Assembly (NCBI RefSeq): GCF_042159835.1
Contig: NZ_JBBVGT010000002.1
Span: 1-64,000, forward strand
Length of the DNA stretch: 64,000 bases
Direction: 5' to 3'
DNA from: Albibacterium profundi
GTDB taxonomy: Bacteria; Bacteroidota; Bacteroidia; Sphingobacteriales; Sphingobacteriaceae
Of this stretch, positions 32,697 through 42,981 are shown in pieces (position 1 is the first letter of the stretch; every line of letters begins with the position of its first letter). The position numbers were made by a program, and so were the translations under genes. The notes below the pieces were generated by a model. The model was not told the origin of the DNA. It saw nothing but the letters and a program-made list of their open reading frames with translations, and searched no databases.

Positions 32697-34438
32697 TCAC
32701 TTTCGCTCTCCTACCTGTTGACGCCACATCGCGTAATAGAGTCCTTTCTGTTCCAATAAGTCTGTATGTGACCCAACTTCAGACACTTTCCCCCGTTCAA
32801 GTACATAAATCAAATCTGCATGCATAATGGTTGATAGACGATGGGCAATCAAAATGGTAATACGTTCTTTACTAAGCGAAAGCTCACGTATCGTTTGAGT
32901 GATCTCATCTTCTGTTAGCGAATCGAGTGCGGATGTAGCTTCATCGAAGATTAATAAGCGCGGATGCCTGAGAAGTGCACGTGCTATTGAAATACGTTGT
33001 TTTTCACCTCCTGATAGCTTCAAACCATTTTCGCCGAGAACGGTATTGATTCCATGCTCAGACCTCGACAACAGGTTGTCGCAAGAAGCTTTATGGAGAG
33101 CATCGAGTATCTCTTCGTCCGTCGCATCTCCCTTAACAAATAAGAGATTTTCTTTAATGGTGCCGGCGAACAGTTGTGTGTCTTGTGTAACAAAACCGAT
33201 CTGCCGTCGCAAAACATTATAGCGTATCTCTGAAGAAAGATATTGATTAAAGAAGATATTGCCCGCAACAGGTCGATATAGACCAACTAGCAGTTTCACT
33301 AAAGTAGACTTCCCAGAACCGGATGGTCCCACAAAGGCGACGGTCTGCCCCAACTTAACTGAAACGAGACGCCATCAATAGCGTTAATAGTCGAACTGCG
33401 ATGCCGAAAAATAACATCATCGAAAGAAATGTCCGTGAGTGGTCCCAATTCCTTCGGATCTTCAGGTCTCCTTTCAATTGGCTTCTGCATTAGCTGGTCG
33501 AAATTATTTACGGACGCTTCAACTTCACGATAGCTTAGAATGATATTACCTAAATCTTGTAAGGGTACAAAGATCGATGTTGAAATAAACTGCATAGTAA
33601 TGAGTTCACCTGTTGTAAGAACATCTCGGAAAATTAGCCACAACAAAATAAATAAGATTGATTGACGTAAAATATTCAACGTAGTTCCCTGTAAAAAGGA
33701 AAGCGTTCTAACTCTTTTTGTTTTCAACATTTCCAGCTCATAAATATTTTTAGTCTGGGTATTTAATTTTCTGATTTCGGGGAATGTAAGACCTAAGCTT
33801 TTTACCAATTCGATATTTCTAAGCGATTCAGTAATTACGCCGGCCATTTTATTTGTCTCCCTGTTAATGGTTCGCTGCACAGTCTTAATTTTTCGGCTCA
33901 ACAAACCAGTAAGCGAACCTAGAACCAAGATACCGACGACAAAAACTGGTACGAGGAGCCAGTTTTTATTCACAGAATACCAAATTAAAAAACCCATCCC
34001 AACGATAGAGGAAAACAGAATATTGATAAAGGAATTTAAAAAACGTTCGGTGTCAATCTTCACTTTTTGTAATACGGACAGTGTCTCGCCACTGCGTTGT
34101 TCCTCATATTCCTGAAACGAGAGACGCAATGTTTGTTTCAGACCGTCATTAAAGATCTGCATACCGAAACGTTGGACGGCAAGCCTTGTAAAGTATTCTT
34201 GAAAAGCTTTGGCTAGTCGCGCCGCTAAAGCTATAGCAACCGCAATAGCTAACCAATAAATAACACCATCTACCCGCTCCTTTTCGGAAAGGTTATTGAC
34301 ATTATTGGCGTATTCATCGACAATCTTCCCAAATATAATAGGATCAATCAACGTGAGTAGCTGGGCTATTCCAGCCAACACCAATGACAATAGAATCCAC
34401 CATCGCTGCACTTTAAAGTATTTCCAAAGAATTCCCAT
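32697..34438 (-). pseudogene. ABC exporter (MsbA-like), frameshifted
   Basis: A half-size ABC exporter split into two frames. 33299-34438 encodes six transmembrane segments and the start of the ATPase (SSTINAIDGVSFQL). 32697-33353 continues in another frame with GQTVAFVGPSGSGKSTLVK (Walker A), LSGGEKQR (signature) and LLIFDEATSALD (Walker B). The apparent start of the second frame is TTG, which encodes a native Leu. One base is missing around 33354-33360, just before Walker A. It is either a true inactivating mutation or an assembly error. Substrate unknown. Confidence 0.85.
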
Positions 34439-34448
34439 TCCTCTGCAA

Positions 34449-35192
34449 TTAAATAGATATTTTTAGATCATCAGCTGCGCAGGCAACCTCTAACTGGTCT
34501 ATATGGTCTTGCATATCGTCACCCAAGTGGGTTAATAGCATTCGTTTGCATCGAAATTCCGTTAGATGCTGAGATAGCGTCTTATAGTTTAGATGACCTT
34601 TGATCTCCTTTTTATAAAAATTGCATTCACAAATAAACAGGTCCGAATCCTTCGCCAAGTCGACCAACACAGGAGTCCACTCTGTATCACCGGAATAGCT
34701 GATTATTTTATCATCAATTTTAATTTTCATGCCATGAGGTTTTGTCTCAAGCTTATGAATAACCGGTAATGCTATAATTTCCAATCCTCTTACCATGAAG
34801 GGCTGGTCGCTTGAATATTCATGAAAATGCAGGTCAAGTTTGGATAAGATTTCTGTACCTGGATAAAGAAGTGACGCCAGTTTCTCCACTTTCTTTTTAC
34901 ACCCTACCGGAGCAACAATAGAGAGCGGCCTCGTCCGTTTGGTAACGGCTGCTTCTAAAAGAAAAAAAGGGAGACCTCCAAAATGGTCTCCATGCAAATG
35001 GGAGATAAAAATAAGATCAATTGCACTAGCCGATAGTCCATTGCTTTTTAATCCTTGCAGCGTATTTACACCGCAATCAACTAAAAAAGTAATCGTAGAA
35101 CTATTCACATGAAAACAAGTTTGCCTTCTACCTCCACTGTTGAAAGCATCTCCGCTTCCAATAACTGTCACACTAACATCTTTCGTTCTCAA
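34449..35192 (-). CDS. MBL-fold hydrolase, RNase Z-like
   Basis: A 247-aa metallo-beta-lactamase-fold enzyme. The zinc ligands are in SHLHGDHFGG (HxHxDH, about 64-69), SGDTEW (Asp, about 167), and a final His in LLTHLG. The arrangement is that of RNase Z/phosphodiesterase-like members, but the protein is shorter than typical tRNase Z (about 305 aa) and lacks a clear exosite arm. Start is TTG 35192. It lies 10 bp upstream of the ABC exporter gene and is probably cotranscribed. Confidence 0.78.
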   Translation of the reverse strand: MRTKDVSVTVIGSGDAFNSGGRRQTCFHVNSSTITFLVDCGVNTLQGLKSNGLSASAIDLIFISHLHGDHFGGLPFFLLEAAVTKRTRPLSIVAPVGCKKKVEKLASLLYPGTEILSKLDLHFHEYSSDQPFMVRGLEIIALPVIHKLETKPHGMKIKIDDKIISYSGDTEWTPVLVDLAKDSDLFICECNFYKKEIKGHLNYKTLSQHLTEFRCKRMLLTHLGDDMQDHIDQLEVACAADDLKISI

Positions 35193-35262
35193 AATTCTAA
35201 AGGTTTTCCTAAAGGAACGATTAAAACCCTTTCTTGTTTGAGTACGTTAGCAGACAGCATAA

Positions 35263-35703
35263 CTATTCCTCCACACAAGGATTATTGTAATCAAAATTGA
35301 TCATCCAGTAAATCCCGTACCGATCTTTGAAGCTACCGTAATACGCGCCCCAAAAGGTATCCTCCAGAGGCATCTCAATGGTGCCCTCTGCGGACAAGCC
35401 ATTAAACAAACGATCGGCCTCCTCTTTGCTAGTCGGATGCAATGAAATATAATTATTATTGCCTTCAATTAACGTATGCCCCATAGAAGGAACAATATCC
35501 GATGCCATTAAAAATAAATCGTCGGATATCCGTAGGGTAATGTGCAAAATGCGGTTCTTTTCGTCGTCCGACAAGTTTTCGATACCCGGCGCATCGCCCA
35601 TTTTAGACACACCACCAACAAACTCACCGCCAAAAACAGATTTGTAAAAATTGAATGCTTCTTCAGCCTTGCCGTCGAAATTCAAATAAGGATGTACTTT
35701 CAT
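35263..35703 (-). CDS. PhnB-like VOC-fold protein
   Basis: A 146-aa protein of the glyoxalase/VOC superfamily, PhnB-like group. Typical text is MKVHPYLNFDGKAEEAFNFYKSVFGGEF at the start, LHITLRISDDLFLMASD in the middle, and FWGAYYGSFKDRYGIYWMINFD at the end. Biochemical function of this common group is unknown. Flanking genes give no clear context beyond the SRPBCC gene next door. Confidence 0.82.
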   Translation of the reverse strand: MKVHPYLNFDGKAEEAFNFYKSVFGGEFVGGVSKMGDAPGIENLSDDEKNRILHITLRISDDLFLMASDIVPSMGHTLIEGNNNYISLHPTSKEEADRLFNGLSAEGTIEMPLEDTFWGAYYGSFKDRYGIYWMINFDYNNPCVEE

Positions 35704-35807
35704 AACTCAAATATTTTTAATTAATGATAGTTTAAAGGTAAAACACATCCATTAAAGAAAAACGAGTCAAAAACGACATTTAAAAGAGGAGAAAACGACA
35801 AATACAT

Positions 35808-36236
35808 CTATGGCTCTAAGAAGCTTTTTAACGATTCACCAACAATCTCGTTCCATCCAGCCTCATAACTTTCTCTTGAAAATGTACTCCCTCCATCGAC
35901 AAAATTCTCCGTTCCTTCGTGGGTGAGCGTTACTTTTGTTCTACCATTTTGTGGTTCCAATTGCCACGTTAAAAGAGACTCACCTTTGCTGTGACTTGGG
36001 TGAGTCCAAGTATGCTGGAGTTTTTCGTCGATTATTATCTCTTTTATCGTACCTTGATGATGATATTTATTATTACCACCTGGTTCATAGAAATTAAAAG
36101 TAGATCCTGTGGTCAATTCAAAATCCGGTATATCAAAATACCATTCTTTCATTTGCTGCTTAGTGGTGAGAGCTTGCCAGACTTTCGCCACTGGTGCATT
36201 AATAATAGCCTCAACAATAATAGGTTTTGTTTTCAT
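35808..36236 (-). CDS. SRPBCC/AHSA1-like domain protein
   Basis: A 142-aa protein of the START/AHSA1 (activator of Hsp90 homologue) fold. It begins IIVEAIINAPVAKVWQALTTKQQMKEWYFD and ends with GWNEIVGESLKSFL, both standard for bacterial AHSA1-type proteins. Such proteins bind small hydrophobic ligands; no substrate can be assigned. The neighbour PhnB-like gene often co-occurs. Confidence 0.85.
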   Translation of the reverse strand: MKTKPIIVEAIINAPVAKVWQALTTKQQMKEWYFDIPDFELTTGSTFNFYEPGGNNKYHHQGTIKEIIIDEKLQHTWTHPSHSKGESLLTWQLEPQNGRTKVTLTHEGTENFVDGGSTFSRESYEAGWNEIVGESLKSFLEP

Positions 36237-36240
36237 GGAT

Positions 36241-37848
36241 TTAATTTTTCTTTGTTGCCTCTAGATATAGATTCAAATAGCGTTCATTATTTTCATCAGA
36301 ATCTCCGTATTTTTCCCGTATATTCTCTAACTTCTTATGCATCTCGCGCTTTACATCTGCATATGCCGGGTCGTCGTAAACATTTTTTAATTCTTGTGGA
36401 TCCTTTTCAAGATCATAGAGTTCCCATTCATCAATATCATAATAAAAATGAATGAGTTTATAACGATCTGTTCGGATTCCATAATGCCGCTTCACCATAT
36501 GAATTGAAGGATATTCATAATAAGTGTAGTAAATTGCATCCCGCCATTCCGATGTCTTTCCGGAAGCTAAATCTCTGAACGATTTGCCCTGAATATCTGA
36601 AGGGATCTCTACACCCGCATAATCTAAAAGTGTCGGTGCAAAGTCTAAGTTCTGCACGAGTGCATCAATTTTAGTTCCTGGATCTATCTCCTTAGGGTAT
36701 CGAATCAATAGCGGTGTTCTCAAAGACTCTTCATACATAAATCGCTTGTCAAACCATCCATTCTCTCCCAAATAAAAGCCCTGATCAGAAGTATAAACGA
36801 CGATGGTATTCTCCGCCAATCCATTTTTTTCCAAATAATCCAATAATTCCCCTACACCTTCATCTACGGAAGCGACACTCCCTATATAGTCCTGCATATA
36901 TCGCTGATATCGCCAATGCATTAAGTCTTCTCTTGACATATCCGGATAACGCTTTTTAAAATCCTCATTAATCGGGTCATAAACCGCGTCCCAAGCTGCA
37001 CGCTGCTCCTTGGTCATTCTGCCCAGGTTATTATTATACGCTCCTTTATCCCATTCCATATATTCCTCAATTCCCAACTCATCCATCAGTTCCGGACGGA
37101 TCTTTGAATCGCCTGCCCAGTTCATATGATCTAATAGGTTCATCTCGGCAGATTTAGCTGCCGTTCCCCGTCCTTCAAAATCGTCAAAAAGCGTTGGAGG
37201 TTCCTCGAATGACATACTTGTATATTTTTCTAAATGTCGTAGCGCAGGCAACCATTCACGATGAGGTGCCTTTTGATGATACAACAGGACAAAAGGTTTG
37301 TCCGAATCGCGTTCATCCAGCCAAGCTAAAGCCAAATCGGTCGTGATATCCGTCACATAGCCCTGTATCCTTTTCCTTTCTCCATCAATAATAAAATCAG
37401 GGTTGTAATAGTGCCCCTGTCCGGGCAGTACCGCAGAATAATCAAATCCCTGTGGTAAACCATCCATATGAATTTTCCCAACCATGGCTGTTTGGTACCC
37501 GGCCGATTGCAGCAATTTTGCAAAATTATCCTGACTCCAATCGAAAGCCTGCATATTGTCTACTTTCCCGTTGACGAAGCTATGTTTGCCTGTCAACAGG
37601 ACGGCACGACTTGGAGCACACAGCGAATTTGTCACACTCGCACGAGTGAACAAAGCACCCTCCTTTGCTAATCGATCGATATTGGGAGTTTTATTCAAAC
37701 CATAACCATAAGCGCTGACCGCTTGATAGCCATGATCATCACTCATGATATAAACTATATTAGGTCGGCTGTCCTGCGCAAAAAGACCTAGACTGGCAAC
37801 TAGCAAAAAACAACTGATAAAGAAGGAACAGAGGGAAACAAACCGCAT
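36241..37848 (-). CDS. Secreted S1-family sulfatase
   Basis: A 535-aa periplasmic sulfatase with a signal peptide. The formylglycine motif is CAPSR within NSLCAPSRAVLLTGKH (about residue 77), and metal ligands are in IMSDDHG (about 36-39) and a later DQGFYLGENGW block. It removes sulfate esters from glycans or other substrates. It lies downstream of the CocE-like gene on the same strand beside the glycan locus, but with an 81-bp gap, so membership in that locus is uncertain. An anaerobic or aerobic FGly-generating enzyme must be elsewhere. Confidence 0.9.
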   Translation of the reverse strand: MRFVSLCSFFISCFLLVASLGLFAQDSRPNIVYIMSDDHGYQAVSAYGYGLNKTPNIDRLAKEGALFTRASVTNSLCAPSRAVLLTGKHSFVNGKVDNMQAFDWSQDNFAKLLQSAGYQTAMVGKIHMDGLPQGFDYSAVLPGQGHYYNPDFIIDGERKRIQGYVTDITTDLALAWLDERDSDKPFVLLYHQKAPHREWLPALRHLEKYTSMSFEEPPTLFDDFEGRGTAAKSAEMNLLDHMNWAGDSKIRPELMDELGIEEYMEWDKGAYNNNLGRMTKEQRAAWDAVYDPINEDFKKRYPDMSREDLMHWRYQRYMQDYIGSVASVDEGVGELLDYLEKNGLAENTIVVYTSDQGFYLGENGWFDKRFMYEESLRTPLLIRYPKEIDPGTKIDALVQNLDFAPTLLDYAGVEIPSDIQGKSFRDLASGKTSEWRDAIYYTYYEYPSIHMVKRHYGIRTDRYKLIHFYYDIDEWELYDLEKDPQELKNVYDDPAYADVKREMHKKLENIREKYGDSDENNERYLNLYLEATKKN

Positions 37849-37929
37849 AATAACCTGATTTTTAATTTATAACAATATCTTGCTGTCGAGGTTTGGAAAA
37901 ATTTCCTTTCCTGTTATAACATAAAATAT

Positions 37930-39798
37930 TTATAATATTTCCACCTCGATAGAAGATGCATTTTCTTGATCATGATAAATACGATGAGTAGCTTTCTGAA
38001 AGTCAGACTCATCAGCATCATTGTATATATCTATAAACTTTTGCGGATTACGATCCACCAAGGGGAACCAAGAGTTCTGGATTTGTATCATGATGCGATG
38101 ACCTTTTTTGAAGGTATGGGCAACGTCTGGCAATGTATAGTCGACCGATGTGATTTCACCTGGCACAAAAGGCTCCGGCTTTTCAAAGCTATTACGAAAC
38201 TTTCCACGCAATACTTCGCCTCGTACCAACATCTGATAACCACCCATGATAGCATCAGGATTGTGTTCGGGAGCTTCCGCATCAGCCGGATAAACATCGA
38301 TCAACTTAACGACATAATCAGCATCGGTGCCCGTGGTCGAAACTTTTAGCCGCGCTCGCAAAGGACCAACAATCGTAATATCTTCCTTTAAAATCTCACT
38401 TTTGTATACCATAACATCGGGTCTTTTAGACGCAAAGCGCTGATCGTCTATCATATATTCGCGACTACGCGTCTTATTTACCCCTTGCTGGTAAGGTACT
38501 GGCGAATTAGGGTCGCTTACGTATTCATCATAACTTTCAGTCTCATTAGGTTTTTCAAAACTGAGGCCACCATTTGCATGTAGATACAACTTTTTAACCT
38601 CAGAAGCTTTCGGTGGCCATGCGTCAAAATCCTTCCAATGGTTACTCCCCGTTATGAATACGGTAGCTTCGGCAGCATTAAACTCACCCTCCCCTTTTAA
38701 ATAATAATTAAAAAATGGTATTTCTATGTTTTTCAGATACCATGTGCCGGTTTCTGAACCAAATTCAATATCACCGAAATAACTGCCATCGCTACGTACC
38801 CAGCCGCCATGGAACCATGGTCCGATAACCAACCTGTTATCTGCTTTTGGATTTTGTTTTTCAATCATCTTGTAGGTATGAAAACCACCAAAGGTATCTT
38901 CTGCGTCAAACAGTCCACCTACAACCAATACGGCCGGCTTCACATCATACAAGTGCCTTACAATCTCACGGGCTCTCCAGAAGCTATCTAAGGTTCCATG
39001 AGCCATAACGTCATTCCAAAATTTAATACTATCGCCAAAATATCTTTTCTTCACATTCTTAACAGGGCCTAAATCCATGAAAAATTCATAGTTATCATTC
39101 ATGAGGAAGTCAACACGCTGCGGAGCATTCTCTCGTGTAACCGGCTTAGGCCTTGGAACTCCGAAGCTACTGTAGAAACTAAACCCATCTGTTAAAAACA
39201 GCGCTCCATTATGATGGAAATCATCACCTCTAAACCAGTCCGTCACAGGCGCCTGTGGAGAAACAGCTTTTAATGCCGGATGGGCATCAGGCAAAGCTGC
39301 TGTCGAATAAAAACCCGGATAAGAAATTCCGTACATACCAACATTCCCGTTATCGCTATCCAAGTTCTTCAATAGCCAATCGATCGTGTCATAGGTATCA
39401 CTACCTTCATCAATTTGATTTTTATTCTGCTTGTCTGCTATATGAGGCCGGATATCTTCAAACTCACCTTCGCTCATCCACTTCCCACGGACATCTTGGT
39501 AAACGAAAATATAACCCTCCTTTGCAAAATGTGGGTTCGGTCCTAAAGAGGTCTTAAACTCATCAGGGCCATATGGCGACACCGTGTAAGGTGTCCGGTT
39601 TAATAAAATAGGATATTTCTTACTTTGATCCGTTGGAATGTAGATCGATGTAAAGAGCTTCACACCATCCCTCATGGGGATCATTTTTTCAATTTTTGTA
39701 TAATTTTCCCGGATATAGGCGGAATCAGTAACCTGTTGTGCTAGAGAAAGGTGGGCTAGGAATAGGAAGCATACCAATAGAACGGATCTCATTTTCAT
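37930..39798 (-). CDS. CocE/NonD-family alpha/beta hydrolase
   Basis: A 622-aa secreted hydrolase of the X-Pro dipeptidyl-peptidase S15/CocE type, related to alpha-amino-acid ester hydrolases and glutaryl-7-ACA acylases. It has a signal peptide, the nucleophile elbow GISYPGF (about residue 158-164) and a C-terminal jelly-roll domain (from about 430; PEPFVPGEITSVDYTLPDVAHTFKKGHRIMIQIQ). It cleaves esters or amides; the natural substrate is unknown. It is located between the LacI gene and the sulfatase. Confidence 0.87.
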   Translation of the reverse strand: MKMRSVLLVCFLFLAHLSLAQQVTDSAYIRENYTKIEKMIPMRDGVKLFTSIYIPTDQSKKYPILLNRTPYTVSPYGPDEFKTSLGPNPHFAKEGYIFVYQDVRGKWMSEGEFEDIRPHIADKQNKNQIDEGSDTYDTIDWLLKNLDSDNGNVGMYGISYPGFYSTAALPDAHPALKAVSPQAPVTDWFRGDDFHHNGALFLTDGFSFYSSFGVPRPKPVTRENAPQRVDFLMNDNYEFFMDLGPVKNVKKRYFGDSIKFWNDVMAHGTLDSFWRAREIVRHLYDVKPAVLVVGGLFDAEDTFGGFHTYKMIEKQNPKADNRLVIGPWFHGGWVRSDGSYFGDIEFGSETGTWYLKNIEIPFFNYYLKGEGEFNAAEATVFITGSNHWKDFDAWPPKASEVKKLYLHANGGLSFEKPNETESYDEYVSDPNSPVPYQQGVNKTRSREYMIDDQRFASKRPDVMVYKSEILKEDITIVGPLRARLKVSTTGTDADYVVKLIDVYPADAEAPEHNPDAIMGGYQMLVRGEVLRGKFRNSFEKPEPFVPGEITSVDYTLPDVAHTFKKGHRIMIQIQNSWFPLVDRNPQKFIDIYNDADESDFQKATHRIYHDQENASSIEVEIL

Positions 39799-39851
39799 AA
39801 TTTACGGCTATTTAGTTTCACGTAAAGGTATGAAAAATACAAAAAAAGCGA

Positions 39852-40871
39852 CTAAGCCCCGGAAGACTTTCTTATGATGAGTTCGGATGCAATAATTAGC
39901 TCCTTTTTGGGACTTTGCGTATCATTTATTTGTTCGATCAATACATTTACCGCCTTGCTAGCGACTTCAAATAAGGGCTGGTACACATGGGTTAGCGGCG
40001 AGTAGAAAAAATCAAAAGCATCGCCTTCGTCAAAACACACAATACCGAGATCTTGGGGCACCTTATAATCAAGCGTATTGATGTGTTTAAGTCCGTTCAG
40101 AGCCAAGGTGTTGGTAGCAAAAAAGATGGAATCGACGGGTTTATCCCCCTCCAATAGCGCATTAATTCGAGCAGGAATATCTTCTTCAATATTTCCAAAT
40201 CGAATTTTGGCTATCATCGATGGATTAACCGATATACCATGTTTACGAAGCGCTTCCTCATAACCCCGCTGCCTTTCCTTGATATTGATTAAATCGCTGT
40301 CGTAAGTTACCAAGCCGACTCTCTTATGACCGTTTTCAACCAGATGATTAACCACATCAACAGATGCCTCAAAATTGTCCGTGGCAACATAATTAGTTGA
40401 TATCCCCGGAAAGTATCTATCTATAAGCACCAAAGGAATACCACGACTTTCAAGATCTTTAATCTGTTCTTGTGAATTTTCAGTAGGTGCGATAATAAAG
40501 CCATCGACTTGCCGGTTTACTAACACATCAATCAGGTCTTTAGACTTCTCAGCATTTTCATCAGAACTGCCAAAAATAACTGTGTAGTTGTTTTTCTTAG
40601 CTTCGTCCTCAATGGTTCGAGCAATGTTAGCAAAAAAAGGATTGGAGATATCCGCTACAATAAGTCCAATGGTATATGACTTTCCACTTTTAAGACTTTT
40701 CGCCAGTTGGTTCGGTTGATAATTCAGTTGCTTGGCAATATCCCTAATTTTTATGGCGATCTCTTTTCCTACGCGAGCTTCTTTCTCTTTATTGTTCAAC
40801 ACATAGGAAACCAAAGCAGTTGAAACACCTGCCGCCTCAGCGATGTCTTTTATCGAAACTCTTTTTTTCAT
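39852..40871 (-). CDS. LacI-family transcriptional regulator
   Basis: A 339-aa repressor. The N-terminal helix-turn-helix (VSIKDIAEAAGVSTALVSYVLN, with hinge LNYQPNQLAKSLK) is followed by a periplasmic-binding-like sugar domain (TIGLIVADISNPFFANIARTIEDEA). Its likely operator, GCTTANNCGTTTAAGC, lies upstream of both transcription units of the adjacent glycan locus. It is the last gene of the second unit, 31 bp after the six-hairpin-like gene. The effector is probably D-arabinose, D-ribulose or a derivative; this is inferred. Confidence 0.92.
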   Translation of the reverse strand: MKKRVSIKDIAEAAGVSTALVSYVLNNKEKEARVGKEIAIKIRDIAKQLNYQPNQLAKSLKSGKSYTIGLIVADISNPFFANIARTIEDEAKKNNYTVIFGSSDENAEKSKDLIDVLVNRQVDGFIIAPTENSQEQIKDLESRGIPLVLIDRYFPGISTNYVATDNFEASVDVVNHLVENGHKRVGLVTYDSDLINIKERQRGYEEALRKHGISVNPSMIAKIRFGNIEEDIPARINALLEGDKPVDSIFFATNTLALNGLKHINTLDYKVPQDLGIVCFDEGDAFDFFYSPLTHVYQPLFEVASKAVNVLIEQINDTQSPKKELIIASELIIRKSSGA

Positions 40872-40902
40872 TTATTAATCTATTTCCTAAATCTCTTTTT
40901 AA

Positions 40903-42981
40903 TCAAATGTTTAGCATAAAGTCTTTGCCGTAATGATCTACTAAACGATTGTAAGCTTCCGCTGCCGCACCATTTCCCCAGTCGTAAATTGTAAATTCCC
41001 CAATGCCTAATCCATGATCATCCGTAACGCCGCCATGTCCGTAATTTTCCATCATAAAGCCATAGTCTTCTTCACCAAAAAATGGCCATCGAGCTTCCCA
41101 TTGCTGCTTAGTCTTTTCGTTATACGGTGAATACATCATCAAAAAGGAGGCGCGCAAAGCTGCCAAACCACGCTGAATATACTGTCTTTTACCAAGTTCT
41201 AACCCATATTGAATAATTAATTCAGCGAAAAGACTTTGTCTTGAATCGTTCCATTCCGCATCGGCATTCATAACTCCAAAGCCACCGAATGCGTCAACAT
41301 AAATAAATGGAGGTTGCCAAACAGCCTGTGCCATTAACAATTCATCCAGCGTCCGATTTCCGTATCGTAAATAATCTTTTTCACCAGTCACTTGATACAT
41401 ATTCAGCAGAGCCTGTGCAGTCCAATACATACTAAGCGTATTTTGCTTATACATATTGTTTCGTTCTACCTTCTTGCCGACAAGGTGTTCTTGTCCATAG
41501 GTACTACAAGACCAATAGGTTTCGAAATCTTCCCATCGTCCATCCATCACTACATTATCTACAACCGCATCCATTGCACCTACGGCAGCGTCCAAATATC
41601 TTTCATCCCTAGAAATCTGGTACAATTTAACTAGGAAAGTAACAGACATAGACGTTTCAGGAGATTGTGCTAAGAAACTATAAGGTTGTAGATCCTCCAA
41701 TGCTAACCAAGCGGGGAAAAACCCGTCTGAATCCTGTAACCCCACTAATGCATCGGCATAAGCTATCGCATAGTCCAACAACCGACTATCTTGTTCAAGT
41801 TCATCGTACCAATTGAGCATTAACCAAGCTGTATAGCTCATATCCAGAATATGAAATGGAGCATTTCTTGCGTCGCGTGTTAGAGGGTTCCGGTTTGAGT
41901 TTCCCCAATAAAATGCGTCCCAGCCTTTTGATCGATTATAGTGATTACCATCTATTTCTACATTCTCCATTTCCGTTGCAATGAGCCCATAAAAAAAGCC
42001 ATTTTTCTGAGGGAAAGCTAAAGCCAGCTCCTTGGTCAATTGTGCATAATCCATCAACTCCTTATTACGGGTTCTTCTTGCGTAGCGAAACACGCCTTGC
42101 GCCGACCGCAAAGAATTAAACCAAGCTTGATTCCATATGGATCGGAACTCCCGTTCATTAATCAAACCTTCATAGTTGGGACTCTGCGTTACGTTGACGA
42201 TAAAAGTCGGAGCACCAACTTTCTTACCATTCAGGGTAAACTCTTGCCACACACTTTCCTTCCAGCTATTAAAAGCCCAGTTGTAAGTATCATCCACATA
42301 AGGATCTAAATTAAGCTTATCGGTCTGATCATATGCACCTTGCCCCCATGTCTCCCAAAGGAAATCAAGACCCTGTTCCCATGGATTAAACAAAGCTTTT
42401 TTATCGTCATTCAATAAAATATAAAACCCAAACTTAATGGTTCCCGACTTATACTCTGCCCCTTCTTCCCGAACAAAAAGAACGTGTTCCTTCACAGCCG
42501 ATTCACTCATGCCCAGTATCAATTTGTTTTCGGTTGCATTGAGATCCATATACCAGTCGGGACCCTTGTGATCATTTAATAAGGATAAATCCGGGATGAT
42601 AGTAACCTGTCGTGATTTGTCAGCCATAATCAAAGCTGGTGCTCTAAACACGTGCTGTGCAATGATGTGATCATCGGTAGGTGTAAGATGCGGCGCCCAG
42701 TGAAACGTGGGTGTAAAGCTCGGTGTCAACTCAACCTTCCAGTCATCCTGCTGGATGGTATCGGTAACCGTGATTTCAATCAATACTTTTGCGACATTGC
42801 GATTCATCATGGAAACAGCTACGTCTACTTTTTGATCTCCTAATGAGTCTACCGAAAGTGATTTTATAAATTTATTCAAAGGATTCGCAGCCTGTAAGCC
42901 TATTTCATTAGAGGCATAACCAATGAGGACATTAGTGAACAGGACTACAAACGTTAAGCTATATGTCAGGAATCTAGGCAT
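40903..42981 (-). CDS. Secreted alpha/alpha-barrel-like protein of the glycan locus, unassigned
   Basis: A 692-aa exported protein with a signal peptide. An N-terminal beta-rich part (about 30-240) precedes a helical repeat region (about 280-680) with aromatic, acidic-rich motifs like DAFYWGNSN, LVGLQDSDGFFPAW and MENYGHGGVTDDHG. The pattern fits a six-hairpin glycosidase fold, but no CAZy family is recognised. It overlaps the ribulokinase gene by 16 nt inside the operon, so it probably cleaves or processes the same glycan. This is the best candidate for a new enzyme activity in the locus. Confidence 0.7.
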   Translation of the reverse strand: MPRFLTYSLTFVVLFTNVLIGYASNEIGLQAANPLNKFIKSLSVDSLGDQKVDVAVSMMNRNVAKVLIEITVTDTIQQDDWKVELTPSFTPTFHWAPHLTPTDDHIIAQHVFRAPALIMADKSRQVTIIPDLSLLNDHKGPDWYMDLNATENKLILGMSESAVKEHVLFVREEGAEYKSGTIKFGFYILLNDDKKALFNPWEQGLDFLWETWGQGAYDQTDKLNLDPYVDDTYNWAFNSWKESVWQEFTLNGKKVGAPTFIVNVTQSPNYEGLINEREFRSIWNQAWFNSLRSAQGVFRYARRTRNKELMDYAQLTKELALAFPQKNGFFYGLIATEMENVEIDGNHYNRSKGWDAFYWGNSNRNPLTRDARNAPFHILDMSYTAWLMLNWYDELEQDSRLLDYAIAYADALVGLQDSDGFFPAWLALEDLQPYSFLAQSPETSMSVTFLVKLYQISRDERYLDAAVGAMDAVVDNVVMDGRWEDFETYWSCSTYGQEHLVGKKVERNNMYKQNTLSMYWTAQALLNMYQVTGEKDYLRYGNRTLDELLMAQAVWQPPFIYVDAFGGFGVMNADAEWNDSRQSLFAELIIQYGLELGKRQYIQRGLAALRASFLMMYSPYNEKTKQQWEARWPFFGEEDYGFMMENYGHGGVTDDHGLGIGEFTIYDWGNGAAAEAYNRLVDHYGKDFMLNI

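Noticed and set aside
33351..33353. Independent start of a separate ABC ATPase gene
   Set aside because: The codon is TTG inside a continuous homologous segment; the two frames make one exporter with a missing base.
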